NCBI GenBank assembly: GCA_001465025.1
Contig: LNDO01000045.1
Span: 1 to 64,000 of the forward strand
Origin: Pseudomonas sp. Ga0074129
GTDB taxonomy: Bacteria; Pseudomonadota; Gammaproteobacteria; Pseudomonadales; Pseudomonadaceae
Length of the DNA stretch: 64,000 nt
Reading direction: 5' to 3'
Below, in pieces: positions 1 to 9,073 of the stretch (positions within the stretch are counted from its first letter, which is position 1; each line of letters starts with the position of its first letter). Under the pieces are notes generated by a model. It was not told the origin of the DNA and made no database searches. It was given only the letters and a program-made list of their open reading frames with translations. A program made the position numbers and the translations under genes.

Positions 1-97
1 AACGGATGACTTGATCGGTTTTGGTCGAATCGCCGCTTTTAAAATCGGCAAGAGCTGAAGTCGGCCGGAAATACAGGGCTACTTCAGAGCATCCCTA

Positions 98-352
98 ATG
101 GGAGCGCTGGCATCAGGAGTTGCCAAACTGCCAGCCACGACAGCACGAGCAGTAACCTTTAGCTCATCAACTCGAAACTCCCTGGTTGTTCTGCCTCTGG
201 CTTTAGCATTGCCTGAAGATATTCGAGGGCTTGCTGCCGCAGCGGTAATCACACAGACGTTGGTCGAGTTGGTAGGTGAGCTGATCTACATTCGCGCAAT
301 ACCTGCGCTTGTTTGGCGAGGGAAGCCCAGTTTTGCGTCGACAACTCCCTAG
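98..352 (+). pseudogene. C-terminal remnant of an ACR3/bile acid:sodium symporter-type (arsenic resistance) permease
   Basis: About 84 residues remain. They carry the motif TRNSLVVLPLALALP followed by a hydrophobic helix and a short basic tail, which is the pattern of the last two membrane segments of ArsB/ACR3 and bile-acid:sodium symporter (BASS) proteins. Full family members are about 320-350 residues with ten helices, so three quarters of the protein is missing. The same frame has a stop at 56-58; before it an 18-residue tail (TDDLIGFGRIAAFKIGKS), open to the window edge, belongs to something I do not recognise. There is no recognisable ribosome binding site before the ATG at 98. Nothing in the brnQ neighbourhood explains an arsenic gene, so this looks like a scar of lost accessory DNA rather than a working gene. 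The family call rests on the conserved motif only. Confidence 0.6.
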
Positions 353-763
353 ATAGGTCGCCTGGTGCAAGACGGGTTGGCCGGACGCTTACCGATGAAC
401 TGCTCGGTCTTTGTGTGCTCCCAACGAACATCGCTTACCCGAGCAAACCCAAACAGCGGCACTCAGCATTCGTGATCGCTCACGCCAGTTTTGCCAACGA
501 ATTGAGCAGTTCAATCCTAATGTCCTTTGCCGGGTTGACCCAATTTACATAAATGCGACACGTAGGCGCGCTGTCACGACGCACTGACCAGCATGAGTCG
601 CTGCCTTTCGGGCATTCCATTAAGGTGCGCACCTTGTTCGGCGCGCTCTCAAAAAGGGTTTTCGCGCCAGTGTGAGTGGCCTGTGACCCCGCAGCCAGCT
701 TGTCCTGATCATGAGTCGGGTAACACAGCATCTTTCTGACTTCCTGCTTTGGTACTGCTCTAA
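353..763. other. Non-coding stretch before brnQ
   Basis: Roughly 410 bases hold only short overlapping reading frames with no recognisable protein. An 83-codon frame on the minus strand (480-731) has an unconvincing composition and no ribosome binding site. The brnQ promoter must lie at its right end, but no clear sigma-70 hexamers and no strong Shine-Dalgarno are visible just before the brnQ ATG. Together with the permease remnant to its left, the region looks like decayed DNA. Confidence 0.5.
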
Positions 764-2077
764 ATGAAAGCGTTACAACGACTGGATATTCTGGCTCTAG
801 GCTTTATGACTTTTGCGCTGTTTTTGGGCGCCGGTAACATCATCTTCCCCCCCAGTGCGGGTATGGCTGCAGGCGAAAATATCGGCCTGGCGGCGTTGGG
901 ATTTCTTCTGACAGGCGTTGGCCTCCCGTTATTGACCATCGTGGCGTTAGCCCGGGTTGGCGGAGGCATGGATCGTTTGACTGCGCCGTTGGGTAAGCAC
1001 GCCGGCATGCTGTTTGCGGTTGCGGTTTATCTGGCAATCGGCCCACTGTTTGCGACGCCTCGCACAGCGGTGGTGTCATTTGAAATGGGCGTTGCGCCGT
1101 TCACTGGCAATTCCAGCACTGCTTTGCTGTTGTACTCATTGGCTTATTTTGCGGCCGTGCTGTTTTTGTCCCTGAATCCTGGCCAGTTGGTCGACCGTAT
1201 CGGTAAGTTCATTACGCCTGTGCTGTTGGCGGCGCTGCTGGTGTTGGGAGGTGCTGCACTGCTGATGCCTGCTGGTGAGATAGGTCAAACGTCAGCGGAC
1301 TACCAAGACACGCCCTTCGTGCAGGGTTTTCTGCAGGGTTACTTGACCATGGATACCCTTGGTGCACTGGTTTTTGGCATCGTGATCGCCACGGCCATTC
1401 GTGACCACGGCATAACCGACAGCAAGTTGGTGACTCGCTACTCGGTCATCGCGGGACTGATCGCTGCGGTTGGTTTGTCACTGGTCTACCTGGCGCTCTT
1501 TTACTTGGGGGCTACCAGCCAGGGGATTGCCGGTGAAGCGCAAAACGGTGTGCAAATTCTCACGGCCTATGTACAGCACACGTTTGGCACACCTGGCAGC
1601 TTGTTGTTAGCGGTGGTGATTACGCTGGCGTGCCTGACCACGGCTGTTGGTTTGCTTACGGCTTGCGGTGAGTATTTCAGCGGTCTGCTGGGTGTGCCCT
1701 ACCGAATAGTTGTGCTGGTCTTTGGTTTGTTTAGCTTGGTGGTGGCTAATCAGGGGCTGACGCAACTGATCAGTTTTTCCATTCCGGTTCTGGTCGGCCT
1801 CTACCCGCTGGCAATTGTTTTGGTCGCTCTGAGCTTGCTGGACGACTTTTGGCGTTCATCGGCACGGGTGTTCCGTCCTGTAATGGCAGTGGCGCTGGTT
1901 TTCGGTGTAGTTGATGGCATTGCTGCTGCCGGTGGCAGTGAACTTATCCCATCGTTCTTCAGTGCCTTGCCGATGGCTGATCAGAGTCTGGGCTGGCTAA
2001 TACCTGTGCTCCTGACGTTAGCTCTCGCAGCCTGCGTTGATCGCCTATTGTCTGTGCCAGAAAAAGCATTGGTCTGA
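764..2077 (+). CDS. brnQ: Branched-chain amino acid:cation symporter BrnQ/BraB
   Basis: A 437-residue inner-membrane protein of the LIVCS family, which imports leucine, isoleucine and valine with Na+ or H+. The N-terminus (MKALQRLDILALGFMTFALFLGAGN, beginning with the ATG at 764) matches the family start, with the first helix followed by the GAGNIIFPP motif at about residues 22-30. About twelve hydrophobic segments follow through to the end, and the length is normal for the family. It stands alone: a remnant lies upstream and a strong terminator follows directly. The Shine-Dalgarno is weak, so the start is chosen by homology. In P. aeruginosa the gene at this place is braB. Confidence 0.93.
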   Translation: MKALQRLDILALGFMTFALFLGAGNIIFPPSAGMAAGENIGLAALGFLLTGVGLPLLTIVALARVGGGMDRLTAPLGKHAGMLFAVAVYLAIGPLFATPRTAVVSFEMGVAPFTGNSSTALLLYSLAYFAAVLFLSLNPGQLVDRIGKFITPVLLAALLVLGGAALLMPAGEIGQTSADYQDTPFVQGFLQGYLTMDTLGALVFGIVIATAIRDHGITDSKLVTRYSVIAGLIAAVGLSLVYLALFYLGATSQGIAGEAQNGVQILTAYVQHTFGTPGSLLLAVVITLACLTTAVGLLTACGEYFSGLLGVPYRIVVLVFGLFSLVVANQGLTQLISFSIPVLVGLYPLAIVLVALSLLDDFWRSSARVFRPVMAVALVFGVVDGIAAAGGSELIPSFFSALPMADQSLGWLIPVLLTLALAACVDRLLSVPEKALV

Positions 2078-2097
2078 CACGCTTGCTGATTCTAAGA

Positions 2098-2122
2098 GGC
2101 CGCTCACTGAGCGGCCTTTTTG
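2098..2122 (+). terminator. Rho-independent terminator of brnQ
   Basis: An 8-bp perfect stem (GGCCGCTC / GAGCGGCC) with a three-base loop is followed by a run of five T. It starts about 20 bases after the brnQ stop. Confidence 0.9.
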
Positions 2123-2179
2123 TTGGCCAACTGAAAGCCAGCCCTGTCTATAATCGGCGCGAGTTAACAAGGAGCTTCC

Positions 2180-2914
2180 ATGTCATTTAACGACTACTAC
2201 TTGCCCCATTTGCTAGCCGTTGTCTGGTTTGTTATTTGCTGGGTGGGATACACCCGTTATGCGCAGGCCAAAGGTCGCACCACGCCCTGTTTGGCCAGTG
2301 TGCTGCATCTTTACCGAGAGGATTGGATGCGCCGCATGCTGCTGCGCGATAACCGCATTGCCGACGCGAATGTGATCGGCAATCTGGAGCGCAACGCCTC
2401 ATTTTTTGCTTCCAGCACGCTGATCATCTTGGCCGGTATTCTGACGGTGTTAGGCGCATCTGATCGTGCGGTTTCATTGCTGGCCGATTTACCTTTTGTG
2501 CAGGCTGCCAGCCGTGAGATGTCTGAGGTGAAGTTGTTGTGCCTGGGGGTGGTATTTGTTTATGCCTTCTTCACGTTCAGCTGGTGCATGCGTCAATACA
2601 ACTTTGCCGCCGTGTTGGTGGGCTCTGCACCAATGATTGGTGAGCGGCATGTTACCGAGCAGGAGCGCAAAGCATTTGCTGAGCGCACGGCACGGGTGAT
2701 CTCGATGGCGGCTAACCAGTTTAACCAAGGGCTGCGCGCCTATTATTTTGGTATGGCGACCTTGGCCTGGTTTATCAATCCCTGGTTTTTCATGATGGTA
2801 AGTACGGGGGTTGTGCTTGTGTTGTACCGGCGAGAGTTTCACTCGGATGTGCTGGAAGTCATGGTCTACACCCAGACACCTACTTTTGACCCACCCAAGG
2901 AGAAAAATGAATGA
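2180..2914 (+). CDS. DUF599 family membrane protein
   Basis: 244 residues. Hydrophobic segments lie near residues 8-25, 77-95, 113-135 and 195-225, separated by an arginine-rich cytoplasmic stretch (YREDWMRRMLLRDNRIADANVIGNLERNAS region) typical of DUF599. The function of the family is unknown. The start at 2180 has an AAGGAG-type ribosome site (taacaaggagcttcc) a few bases upstream. The last four bases overlap the start of the following MAPEG gene (ATGA), so the two are translationally coupled. I infer a two-gene membrane-protein operon ending at the hairpin at 3333. Confidence 0.85.
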   Translation: MSFNDYYLPHLLAVVWFVICWVGYTRYAQAKGRTTPCLASVLHLYREDWMRRMLLRDNRIADANVIGNLERNASFFASSTLIILAGILTVLGASDRAVSLLADLPFVQAASREMSEVKLLCLGVVFVYAFFTFSWCMRQYNFAAVLVGSAPMIGERHVTEQERKAFAERTARVISMAANQFNQGLRAYYFGMATLAWFINPWFFMMVSTGVVLVLYRREFHSDVLEVMVYTQTPTFDPPKEKNE

Positions 2915-3303
2915 GCATTGCCTTTTGGTGCATTTTTATAAGTGCATTGCTGATTTTTGTGGCCAAGGCGCCTGTGGCTAAAGCCATGGTCAAAGAAGGC
3001 GAGGGGCAGTACGACAACCGTCATCCGCGTGCCCAGCAAGCGCGCTTAACAGGCTTTGGCGCGCGTGCGCTGGCGGCGCACCTGAACAGCTTTGAGGCAT
3101 TCCCACTGTTTGCGGCCGGGGTGTTAATGGCCCATGTGAGCAACAACCATGGCAGTTTGGTCGATACGTTGGCCGTGACCTTCGTGATCGCTCGGGTGTT
3201 GTATCTGATCTTTTATTGGGCTGATTTGCACTGGCAGCGCAGCGTGGTGTGGGTGATCGGGCTGCTGTGTAGCCTGCTGCTGATGCTGACGCCGGTGCTT
3301 TGA
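2911..3303 (+). CDS. MAPEG family membrane protein
   Basis: 130 residues with four predicted helices, the normal size of bacterial MAPEG (membrane-associated proteins in eicosanoid and glutathione metabolism) proteins. The conserved central region reads RQARLTGFGARALAAHLNSFEAFPLFAAGV-like: here ARLTGFGARALAAHLNSFEA at about residues 44-63, with the N-x-x-E pair that in MAPEG enzymes lies at the glutathione site. Whether this bacterial member acts on glutathione conjugates is not known. It overlaps the DUF599 gene by four bases and is followed by a terminator. Confidence 0.88.
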   Translation: MSIAFWCIFISALLIFVAKAPVAKAMVKEGEGQYDNRHPRAQQARLTGFGARALAAHLNSFEAFPLFAAGVLMAHVSNNHGSLVDTLAVTFVIARVLYLIFYWADLHWQRSVVWVIGLLCSLLLMLTPVL

Positions 3304-3332
3304 ATAGCCCCCGTGTTAGGGCGCTATAAATG

Positions 3333-3359
3333 AACAGGCCCACTTGCGTGGGCCTGTTT
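3333..3359 (+). terminator. Bidirectional hairpin terminator
   Basis: An 11-bp stem (AACAGGCCCAC / GTGGGCCTGTT) with a four-base loop lies between two convergent genes, MAPEG on + and the lipoprotein on -. The T tract is short on both strands. Confidence 0.75.
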
Positions 3360-3374
3360 GTCTGCGTTTAGCGC

Positions 3375-3665
3375 TTACTGAGCGTCGACTGCATCTTTAA
3401 TTTCATCGCCCGCTTGCTTGATCGCATCGCCTGCATCATCGGCGGCATCTTCTATCTGCTCGCCAGTGGTCGGCTCATTGCCGGTCAGTTCATTGGCTTT
3501 TTGCTCAATGGCTTCGCCACTTTCTTCAATCGCATCGCCCATCGACTCAACCGCCTCGGCAGCAGACTCTTTGGCTGACTCAACTTTATCTTCCGGGGTC
3601 TTCTCACATGCAGCCAGGCCGAGCATGGCAGCAAGCAGCAGGGCATAGGTAAAGGGCTTTTGCAC
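3375..3665 (-). CDS. Small acidic helical lipoprotein
   Basis: 96 residues. A signal peptide ends in a lipobox, LGLAAC, with the lipidated cysteine at residue 20. The mature part is almost entirely made of repeating Asp/Glu/Ala/Lys heptad-like units (KESAAEAVESMGDAIEESGEAIEQKANEL and similar), so it should form an extended amphipathic helix as in LEA-like or YtxH-like proteins. No enzymatic domain is visible. Many Pseudomonas genomes carry a gene of this type, and its role is unknown. It is monocistronic and convergent with the MAPEG gene. The residue after the lipid cysteine is Glu, which predicts outer-membrane rather than inner-membrane sorting. Confidence 0.75.
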   Translation of the reverse strand: MQKPFTYALLLAAMLGLAACEKTPEDKVESAKESAAEAVESMGDAIEESGEAIEQKANELTGNEPTTGEQIEDAADDAGDAIKQAGDEIKDAVDAQ

Positions 3666-3841
3666 GGTTGTAACTCCTTGTGAGTAATAGTCAGGGCATG
3701 GTTTCTCATGCGTCTCTATTAAACAGTTTTCTGGCCGTTAAGTTCCCTAGCGCACGCCGTGGATGGATGGGCCAAGATGTCGTAAATGTATCCAGCGAGT
3801 ATGATGCACGCCCTTTGTAGTGTTGTTTTAGGGTTTAAATC

Positions 3842-4306
3842 ATGAGTGATTCCCCGATTTTCGAGCGCGCGCAGCGTTTTCTTTCGGTGTTGCGCCATTG
3901 CCAGGTGCTGGGCATAGGGGTGCATAGCGCCAAGCCTGAGGGGCTCATTCTGCGCCTGCCCTATAGCCTGCAAATTGTGGGTAATCCTGAAACCGGTGTG
4001 ATTCACGGTGGCGCGATCACCACGTTGATGGACACCACCTGTGGTATTTCCACCGTATGCGTGCTCCCCGAGTTTGAGATTTGCCCGACGTTGGACCTGC
4101 GCATTGATTACATGCGGCCCGCTGAGCCGAACAAGGATGTCTTTGGTTTTGCCGAGTGCTACAGGGTGACTGAGAACATCATCTTTACCCGTGGTTATGC
4201 TTATCAGGACAACCCCGAAGAGCCAATTGCACATGTGGTGGGTGCCTTTATGCGCATGGGCAAACCAACTGACCTGCACGCTGCTGCGAAAGGGGCTGGC
4301 CAATGA
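3842..4306 (+). CDS. PaaI-type hotdog-fold thioesterase (first of a tandem pair)
   Basis: 154 residues with a single hotdog fold. The family signature G-x-x-H-G-G-A-x-x-T-L-x-D is at residues 52-64 (HGG 55-57, catalytic acid Asp64), as in PaaI/YigI acyl-CoA thioesterases that hydrolyse acyl- or aryl-CoA. The substrate cannot be read from sequence. Its stop overlaps the start of a second hotdog gene by four bases, so the two are made together and may form a hetero-oligomer. Confidence 0.87.
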   Translation: MSDSPIFERAQRFLSVLRHCQVLGIGVHSAKPEGLILRLPYSLQIVGNPETGVIHGGAITTLMDTTCGISTVCVLPEFEICPTLDLRIDYMRPAEPNKDVFGFAECYRVTENIIFTRGYAYQDNPEEPIAHVVGAFMRMGKPTDLHAAAKGAGQ

Positions 4307-4749
4307 GTACGTTCGACCTTAATCAACTGGTGCGTGACGCTCATGAGCAGAACAACTATGACCCGCTGATCAGCCTGATTCCCTATGCCAAATTGCTTGG
4401 CATCGAGTGTCTGCGTTTGGGCGATGACATGGTATTCCGCCTGCCCGCCAATAAAGACTGTATCGGCAACCCGATGTTGCCCGCTTTGCATGGCGGAGTG
4501 ATCGCTGGCTTTATGGAACACTCGGCCATGTTGCACTTGCTCATGTTCATGGGTATTCCACATTTGCCGAAAATCATCGACTTCTCGATAGATTACCTAC
4601 GCGCCGGTCATTATCGTGACACCTTCGTGCAGTGCCAGGTGTGGCGTCAGGGGCGACGAGTGGCCAACGTGGCGATTACCGCCTGGCAGACCACTCAGAC
4701 GGAGCCGATTGCCACCGCGCGTGCGCACTTCAAGGTCGATGAGCCTTGA
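4303..4749 (+). CDS. PaaI-type hotdog-fold thioesterase (second of a tandem pair)
   Basis: 148 residues, hotdog fold. The HGG signature is at 63-65 and a Glu (residue 72, in GFMEHSAM) sits where its upstream partner has Asp, so the acid differs between the paralogues. It begins inside the stop of the preceding thioesterase (ATGA). Sequence similarity between the two is restricted to the hotdog core, so this is an old duplication or two recruited members. A CoA thioester is the expected substrate, with no further specificity visible. Confidence 0.85.
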   Translation: MSTFDLNQLVRDAHEQNNYDPLISLIPYAKLLGIECLRLGDDMVFRLPANKDCIGNPMLPALHGGVIAGFMEHSAMLHLLMFMGIPHLPKIIDFSIDYLRAGHYRDTFVQCQVWRQGRRVANVAITAWQTTQTEPIATARAHFKVDEP

Positions 4750-4802
4750 TAGTGAGAGGCTTTGCCGCTTAACGCTCAATTAACCATCGCTTAAGGATGC
4801 CC

Positions 4803-6053
4803 ATGGATGCGCTGATGATACTGGGAGGCTTGCTGCTGATACTGGCCGGGTTGGTATGGCTGGTGATGCGGGCATTTGCCACCGGCCTCCTGTGGGGGTG
4901 GGCCAGTTTTATTCCGCCATTTACTCTGCTCTACATGCTGCGTCATTGGCGCAGCGCAAGGCCCGCTGTGGCTCTGGTGGGGCTTGGGTTTATCCCGCTG
5001 ATTGTTGGCTTAACCCTGATGGCCAGTCATGACTCGCAACGGCTTGAGGCAATTTTTAGCCTCAAGTGGCTCAAGCCAGAAGCGCAGACCCGCGCTGAGT
5101 TGGCGATTGATCTACGTGGCGTGCTCAGCGGACGGCCTTTTGCGCCGCAGCAGGGCGAGTTACTCGATGGTGTACTGAGTTTGCGCGAAGGCCAGGATTT
5201 CTTTGCCCAGAGTGAACTGGTCATTCGCCTGCCGGCGCCCAGTACAGGGCCGGTTAGGGTCGATGTGCTGCCCACTGATGAAGGGCGCTTACCCGAAGTG
5301 GAAATCAGTTGGCTGTTGCCCGAGCAGGAGCTGCCCGAAGCGCGACGCTTGAGCCGTGGTTACACCCTGCATCTTGATCTAGAGCCAGTGGAACCCAATA
5401 AATATGTGGGTGATTTCCACCTCGTATTGCCTGCGCAGTTCAAAACTACTCTCAGTGGCCGGGTGGAGTTATTCAGCAATGGCTTGCGTTATCGCGATGG
5501 CAAAATAGATCGGCATGTCGACTCCGTAGATACCATCACTCACGTGATTCAGGATTACCTCGAACGGCGCTTTGCAACGCGGCGTGTACAGGTTTCCCCC
5601 ATCGCTAATCTCAACTTTCCCTTACTGAGCATTGATCTGGATGTAGAGGCGCAGATCAACGGAGAGAAGCAACGCTTACCGATTATGCTGAGCAAGCACG
5701 ATACCCGCGGTTGGCAGGTTGCAGCTGACTCTTTCCCGCCGTTGCCCAGCGTCGCCGTGACACCGTCAGTGATCGCTAAAACAGCTGATGCCGAGGTTGC
5801 GCCCGAACGCGTCAGCCGCCCCCTTGATCGCCGCATACGCTTCAGCCTCGAAGGTCTGTTGCGCAACCCCAACCGATACCAAAACCTCAATATGCGTGCA
5901 CTCACCGAGCGGGGTAATAGTGCAGAGGGGCGTTTCCAGGGCGTCGATGCAGAGGGTCGGATCATTCTGCGTCAGCGCATGAGTGCTCAGGGCGAGGTCA
6001 GTTACAGCCTGCGTCCTGAGGAAGTCACGCGGATTGAGTTGCTGGAACCTTAG
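4803..6053 (+). CDS. Membrane-anchored protein of unknown function
   Basis: 416 residues. Three hydrophobic segments fill the first 75 residues (about 3-22, 27-46, 55-74). The remaining roughly 340 residues are soluble and beta-rich, with no family I recognise; such proteins are sometimes mislabelled as MFS transporters in Pseudomonas genomes, which the topology does not support. An ATG exists at 4797, but the Shine-Dalgarno AAGGA at 4793-4797 overlaps it, so the ATG at 4803, five bases after that site, is the better start. The C-terminal region (FSLEGLLRNPNRYQNLNMRALTERGNSAEGRF and on) contains alternating strands that could be a small domain. It precedes htpG, as I recall for P. aeruginosa. 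Confidence 0.7.
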   Translation: MDALMILGGLLLILAGLVWLVMRAFATGLLWGWASFIPPFTLLYMLRHWRSARPAVALVGLGFIPLIVGLTLMASHDSQRLEAIFSLKWLKPEAQTRAELAIDLRGVLSGRPFAPQQGELLDGVLSLREGQDFFAQSELVIRLPAPSTGPVRVDVLPTDEGRLPEVEISWLLPEQELPEARRLSRGYTLHLDLEPVEPNKYVGDFHLVLPAQFKTTLSGRVELFSNGLRYRDGKIDRHVDSVDTITHVIQDYLERRFATRRVQVSPIANLNFPLLSIDLDVEAQINGEKQRLPIMLSKHDTRGWQVAADSFPPLPSVAVTPSVIAKTADAEVAPERVSRPLDRRIRFSLEGLLRNPNRYQNLNMRALTERGNSAEGRFQGVDAEGRIILRQRMSAQGEVSYSLRPEEVTRIELLEP

Positions 6054-6108
6054 CCGGCTGTTGCCGCTGCGGCGTGGCTCGCGCGGGCAAATGCCGACAG
6101 CGCCGGGG

Positions 6109-6134
6109 CTTGAAATTCACACACATGCCCCCAC
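6109..6134 (+). promoter_or_regulatory. Sigma-32 (RpoH) heat-shock promoter of htpG
   Basis: CTTGAAA at 6109-6115, then 13 bases, then CCCCAC at 6129-6134. The RpoH consensus is CTTGAAA-N13/14-CCCCAT. This predicts a start of transcription near 6141 and a leader of about 47 bases, which contains a small GCCGC/GCGGC hairpin at 6148-6160. Confidence 0.8.
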
Positions 6135-6187
6135 CTTGATGACACCCGCCGCATTGCGGCTTCGTCAACAACGTGGAGTAAGAGAGC

Positions 6188-8092
6188 ATGAGTGTGGAAA
6201 CTCAAAAAGAAACCCTGGGCTTCCAGACCGAGGTGAAGCAACTGCTGCACCTGATGATCCATTCGCTGTATTCGAACAAAGAAATCTTCCTGCGTGAGCT
6301 GATTTCCAACGCCTCGGATGCCACCGACAAGCTGCGCTTTGAAGCACTGGCCAAGCCCGAGCTGCTCGAAGGTGGCGCTGAGCTGAAAATCCGCGTCAGC
6401 TTCGACAAAGACGCCAAGACCGTCACTCTCGAAGATAACGGTATCGGCATGAGCCGAGATGAGGCTATTGCTCATCTGGGCACTATCGCCAAGTCCGGCA
6501 CCGCTGACTTTATGCAGCACCTGACCGGCGACCAGAAAAAGGACTCGCATCTGATCGGCCAGTTCGGTGTGGGCTTTTACTCGGCCTTTATCGTCGCAGA
6601 CAAGGTTGATGTGTACAGCCGCCGCGCCGGTAGCCCGGCCAGCGAAGGCGTGCACTGGTCGAGCAAAGGCGAGGGCGAGTTTGAAGTTGCCACCGTTGAA
6701 AAAGCCGAGCGCGGCACCCGTATTGTCCTGCACCTGAAAGCAGCCGAAGACGAGTTCGCCGATGGCTGGCGTCTGCGCAACATCATCAAAAAATATTCCG
6801 ATCACATCGCCCTGCCGATCGAATTGCCGAAAGAGTTCCATGGCGAAGAGAAGGACAAGCCAGCGGAAGTTGAGTGGGAAACCGTCAACCGCGCCAGCGC
6901 CCTGTGGACCCGTCCGCGTACCGAGATCAAGGACGAGGAATACCAGGAGTTCTACAAGCACATCGGCCACGATTTCGAGAACCCGCTGAGCTGGAGCCAC
7001 AACAAGGTCGAAGGCAAGCTGGAATACACCTCGCTGCTGTATGTGCCGGCCCGCGCACCGTTTGACCTGTATCAGCGTGAAGCACCGCGCGGCCTGAAAC
7101 TCTACGTGCAGCGCGTATTTGTGATGGATCAGGCTGAGTCCTTCCTGCCGCTGTACCTGCGCTTTATCAAAGGTGTGGTCGACTCCAACGACCTGTCGCT
7201 GAACGTGTCGCGCGAGATTCTGCAGAAAGACCCGATTATCGATTCGATGAAGTCGGCACTGACCAAGCGCGTGCTGGACATGCTGGAGAAACTGGCGAAG
7301 AACGAGCCTGAGCAATACAAGGGCTTCTGGAAGAACTTCGGCCAGGTGCTCAAGGAAGGCCCAGCGGAAGACTTCGCCAACAAGGAGAAGATTGCCGGTC
7401 TGCTGCGCTTTGCCTCTACCCGCACTGAAGATGGCGAGCAGAGCGTTGGCCTGGGCGAGTACATTGCGCGCATGGCCGAAGGTCAGGACAAGGTGTATTA
7501 CCTGACAGGCGAATCCTACGCGCAGGTTAAAAACAGCCCGCACCTGGAAGTGTTCCGCAAGAAAGGCATCGAAGTGCTGCTGCTCACCGACCGTATCGAT
7601 GAGTGGCTGATGAGCTACTTGACCGAGTTCGACGGCAAGCAGTTCGTTGACGTGGCCCGTGGTGATCTGGACCTTGGCAAGCTGGATTCGGAAGAAGACA
7701 AAAAAGCCCAGGAAGAAGTCGCCAAAGCCAAAGAAGGTCTGGTTGAGCGTCTGAAAACTGCGCTGGGTGAGCAGGTGGCTGAGGTGCGCGTGTCGCATCG
7801 CCTGACCGACTCACCGGCGATTCTGGCCATTGGCGAGCAAGACCTGGGCCTGCAAATGCGCCAGATTCTCGAAGCCAGCGGGCAGAAGGTGCCGGATTCC
7901 AAGCCGATTTTTGAATTCAACCCAAGCCACCCGCTGATCGAGAAGCTTGACGCCGAGGCTGACGAAGACCGCTTTGCCGACCTCAGCCATATCCTCTTCG
8001 ACCAAGCCGCATTGGCCGCCGGTGATAACCTGAAAGACCCAGCTGCTTATGTGCAGCGTTTGAATAAGCTGCTGGTTGAACTCTCAGCCTGA
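6188..8092 (+). CDS. htpG: Molecular chaperone HtpG (bacterial Hsp90)
   Basis: 634 residues, the usual HtpG length. The N-terminal GHKL ATPase motifs are clear: [14 protein letters not shown] (about residue 38), DNGIGM (about 84) and [11 protein letters not shown] (about 123). The middle and C-terminal dimerisation domains follow. HtpG is a cytosolic ATP-dependent chaperone that remodels client proteins with DnaK. It has a GGAG ribosome site just upstream of the ATG, a good RpoH promoter, and a terminator directly after the stop, so it is an autonomous heat-shock gene. Confidence 0.98.
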   Translation: MSVETQKETLGFQTEVKQLLHLMIHSLYSNKEIFLRELISNASDATDKLRFEALAKPELLEGGAELKIRVSFDKDAKTVTLEDNGIGMSRDEAIAHLGTIAKSGTADFMQHLTGDQKKDSHLIGQFGVGFYSAFIVADKVDVYSRRAGSPASEGVHWSSKGEGEFEVATVEKAERGTRIVLHLKAAEDEFADGWRLRNIIKKYSDHIALPIELPKEFHGEEKDKPAEVEWETVNRASALWTRPRTEIKDEEYQEFYKHIGHDFENPLSWSHNKVEGKLEYTSLLYVPARAPFDLYQREAPRGLKLYVQRVFVMDQAESFLPLYLRFIKGVVDSNDLSLNVSREILQKDPIIDSMKSALTKRVLDMLEKLAKNEPEQYKGFWKNFGQVLKEGPAEDFANKEKIAGLLRFASTRTEDGEQSVGLGEYIARMAEGQDKVYYLTGESYAQVKNSPHLEVFRKKGIEVLLLTDRIDEWLMSYLTEFDGKQFVDVARGDLDLGKLDSEEDKKAQEEVAKAKEGLVERLKTALGEQVAEVRVSHRLTDSPAILAIGEQDLGLQMRQILEASGQKVPDSKPIFEFNPSHPLIEKLDAEADEDRFADLSHILFDQAALAAGDNLKDPAAYVQRLNKLLVELSA

Positions 8093-8111
8093 TATCTGTG
8101 TTAAACAACTA

Positions 8112-8136
8112 AGCCCGCGCAAGCGGGCTTTTTTTC
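8112..8136 (+). terminator. Rho-independent terminator of htpG
   Basis: A 7-bp stem (AGCCCGC / GCGGGCT) with a four-base loop, followed by seven or more T. Confidence 0.92.
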
Positions 8137-8194
8137 GCGTGTCCTAATCCAGCACTGATGTCGAAGGCTGCTTAATCAAGAGGTATTCAGGTCA

Positions 8195-8972
8195 ATGAAA
8201 AAATCACTTTTACCCCTGGCCATGCTCGGGCTGGTTGGCTTGGCCGAGGCGGCTGTGGTGGTCAAACCCGTGCCTTATGAGATCGATGGTGAAGCCTTTG
8301 AAGGCCTGTTGATTTATGACGATGCGGTCACCACGCCCCGGTGTGTTGATGGTGCCTAACTGGATGGGGGTTAACGAACAGTCGGCGCAAAAGGCGGCGC
8401 GTGCTGCGGGCGATCAATACGTCGTATTTATGGCAGACATGTACGGCAAAGGCATTCGCCCAAGCAACGCCGACGAGGCCAAAGCAGCGGCCACCTTTGT
8501 GCGCAGCGACAGGCCGCTAATGCGCAAACGGGCCCAGGCAGCCGTAGACGTTTTTAAGGCGCAAGCGGGGCAGGTGGCCCTGGACACGAGCAAGCTCGGC
8601 GCGATCGGCTTTTGTTTTGGCGGCGGTACGGTGCTTGAACTGGCGCGCTCGGGGGCTGATTTAAAAGGCTTTGTTGCCTTCCACGGCAACCTGGATACAC
8701 CCCAGCCGAGTGATGCGCTGAATATCAAGGCCCCCATTCTGGTGCTACACGGCGCTGATGATCCGCTGGTTCCGCAAGAACAGGTGGATGGGTTTATGGC
8801 CGAAATGAAAGCAGCCAAGGTCGATTGGCAACTGATCAGTTACGGCGGCGCGGTGCATTCGTTCACTAATCCGGCGGCCAATGTGGTGGGGGTTAACGCC
8901 TATCACCCCGTGGCGGCTGCCCGCGCGTTTAAAGCGATGGATGGGTTGTTGAGTGAGGTTTTTGCGGACTAA
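8195..8972 (+). pseudogene. Dienelactone hydrolase family protein, interrupted by a +1 frameshift
   Basis: The start is the ATG at 8195, giving a signal peptide (MKKSLLPLAMLGLVGLAEA) and the family N-terminus (PVPYEIDGEAFEGLLIYDDAV). That frame ends at a TAA at about 8357. Homology continues one base further on in the frame covering 8316-8972 (RPGVLMVPNWMG...). The switch lies between about 8321 and 8339, beside a CCCC run. If joined, the product is about 258 residues with the full alpha/beta-hydrolase triad: Cys in GFCFGG, Asp in HGADDPLVP, His in AVHSFTNP. Intact relatives are periplasmic hydrolases of uncertain substrate. The rest of the gene is undamaged, so a very recent mutation or a base-calling error are equally possible. 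Confidence 0.82.
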
Positions 8973-9024
8973 GTGAAAGGCAAGTCTTTTGGCCTTCCTT
9001 GCTTATAGCCTTCAACCTTACCGC

Positions 9025-9053
9025 AAGCCCGCCACCCTACAAGTGGCGGGCTT
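9025..9053. terminator. Hairpin between convergent genes
   Basis: An 11-bp stem (AAGCCCGCCAC / GTGGCGGGCTT) with a seven-base loop between the hydrolase on + and the chemoreceptor on -. Only a short T stretch follows. Confidence 0.65.
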
Positions 9054-9073
9054 GGCGTTTTGCATAGCCTTGC

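Noticed and set aside
480..731. 83-codon minus-strand frame upstream of brnQ
   Set aside because: No ribosome site, no recognisable motif, and composition unlike the flanking genes; treated as non-coding.
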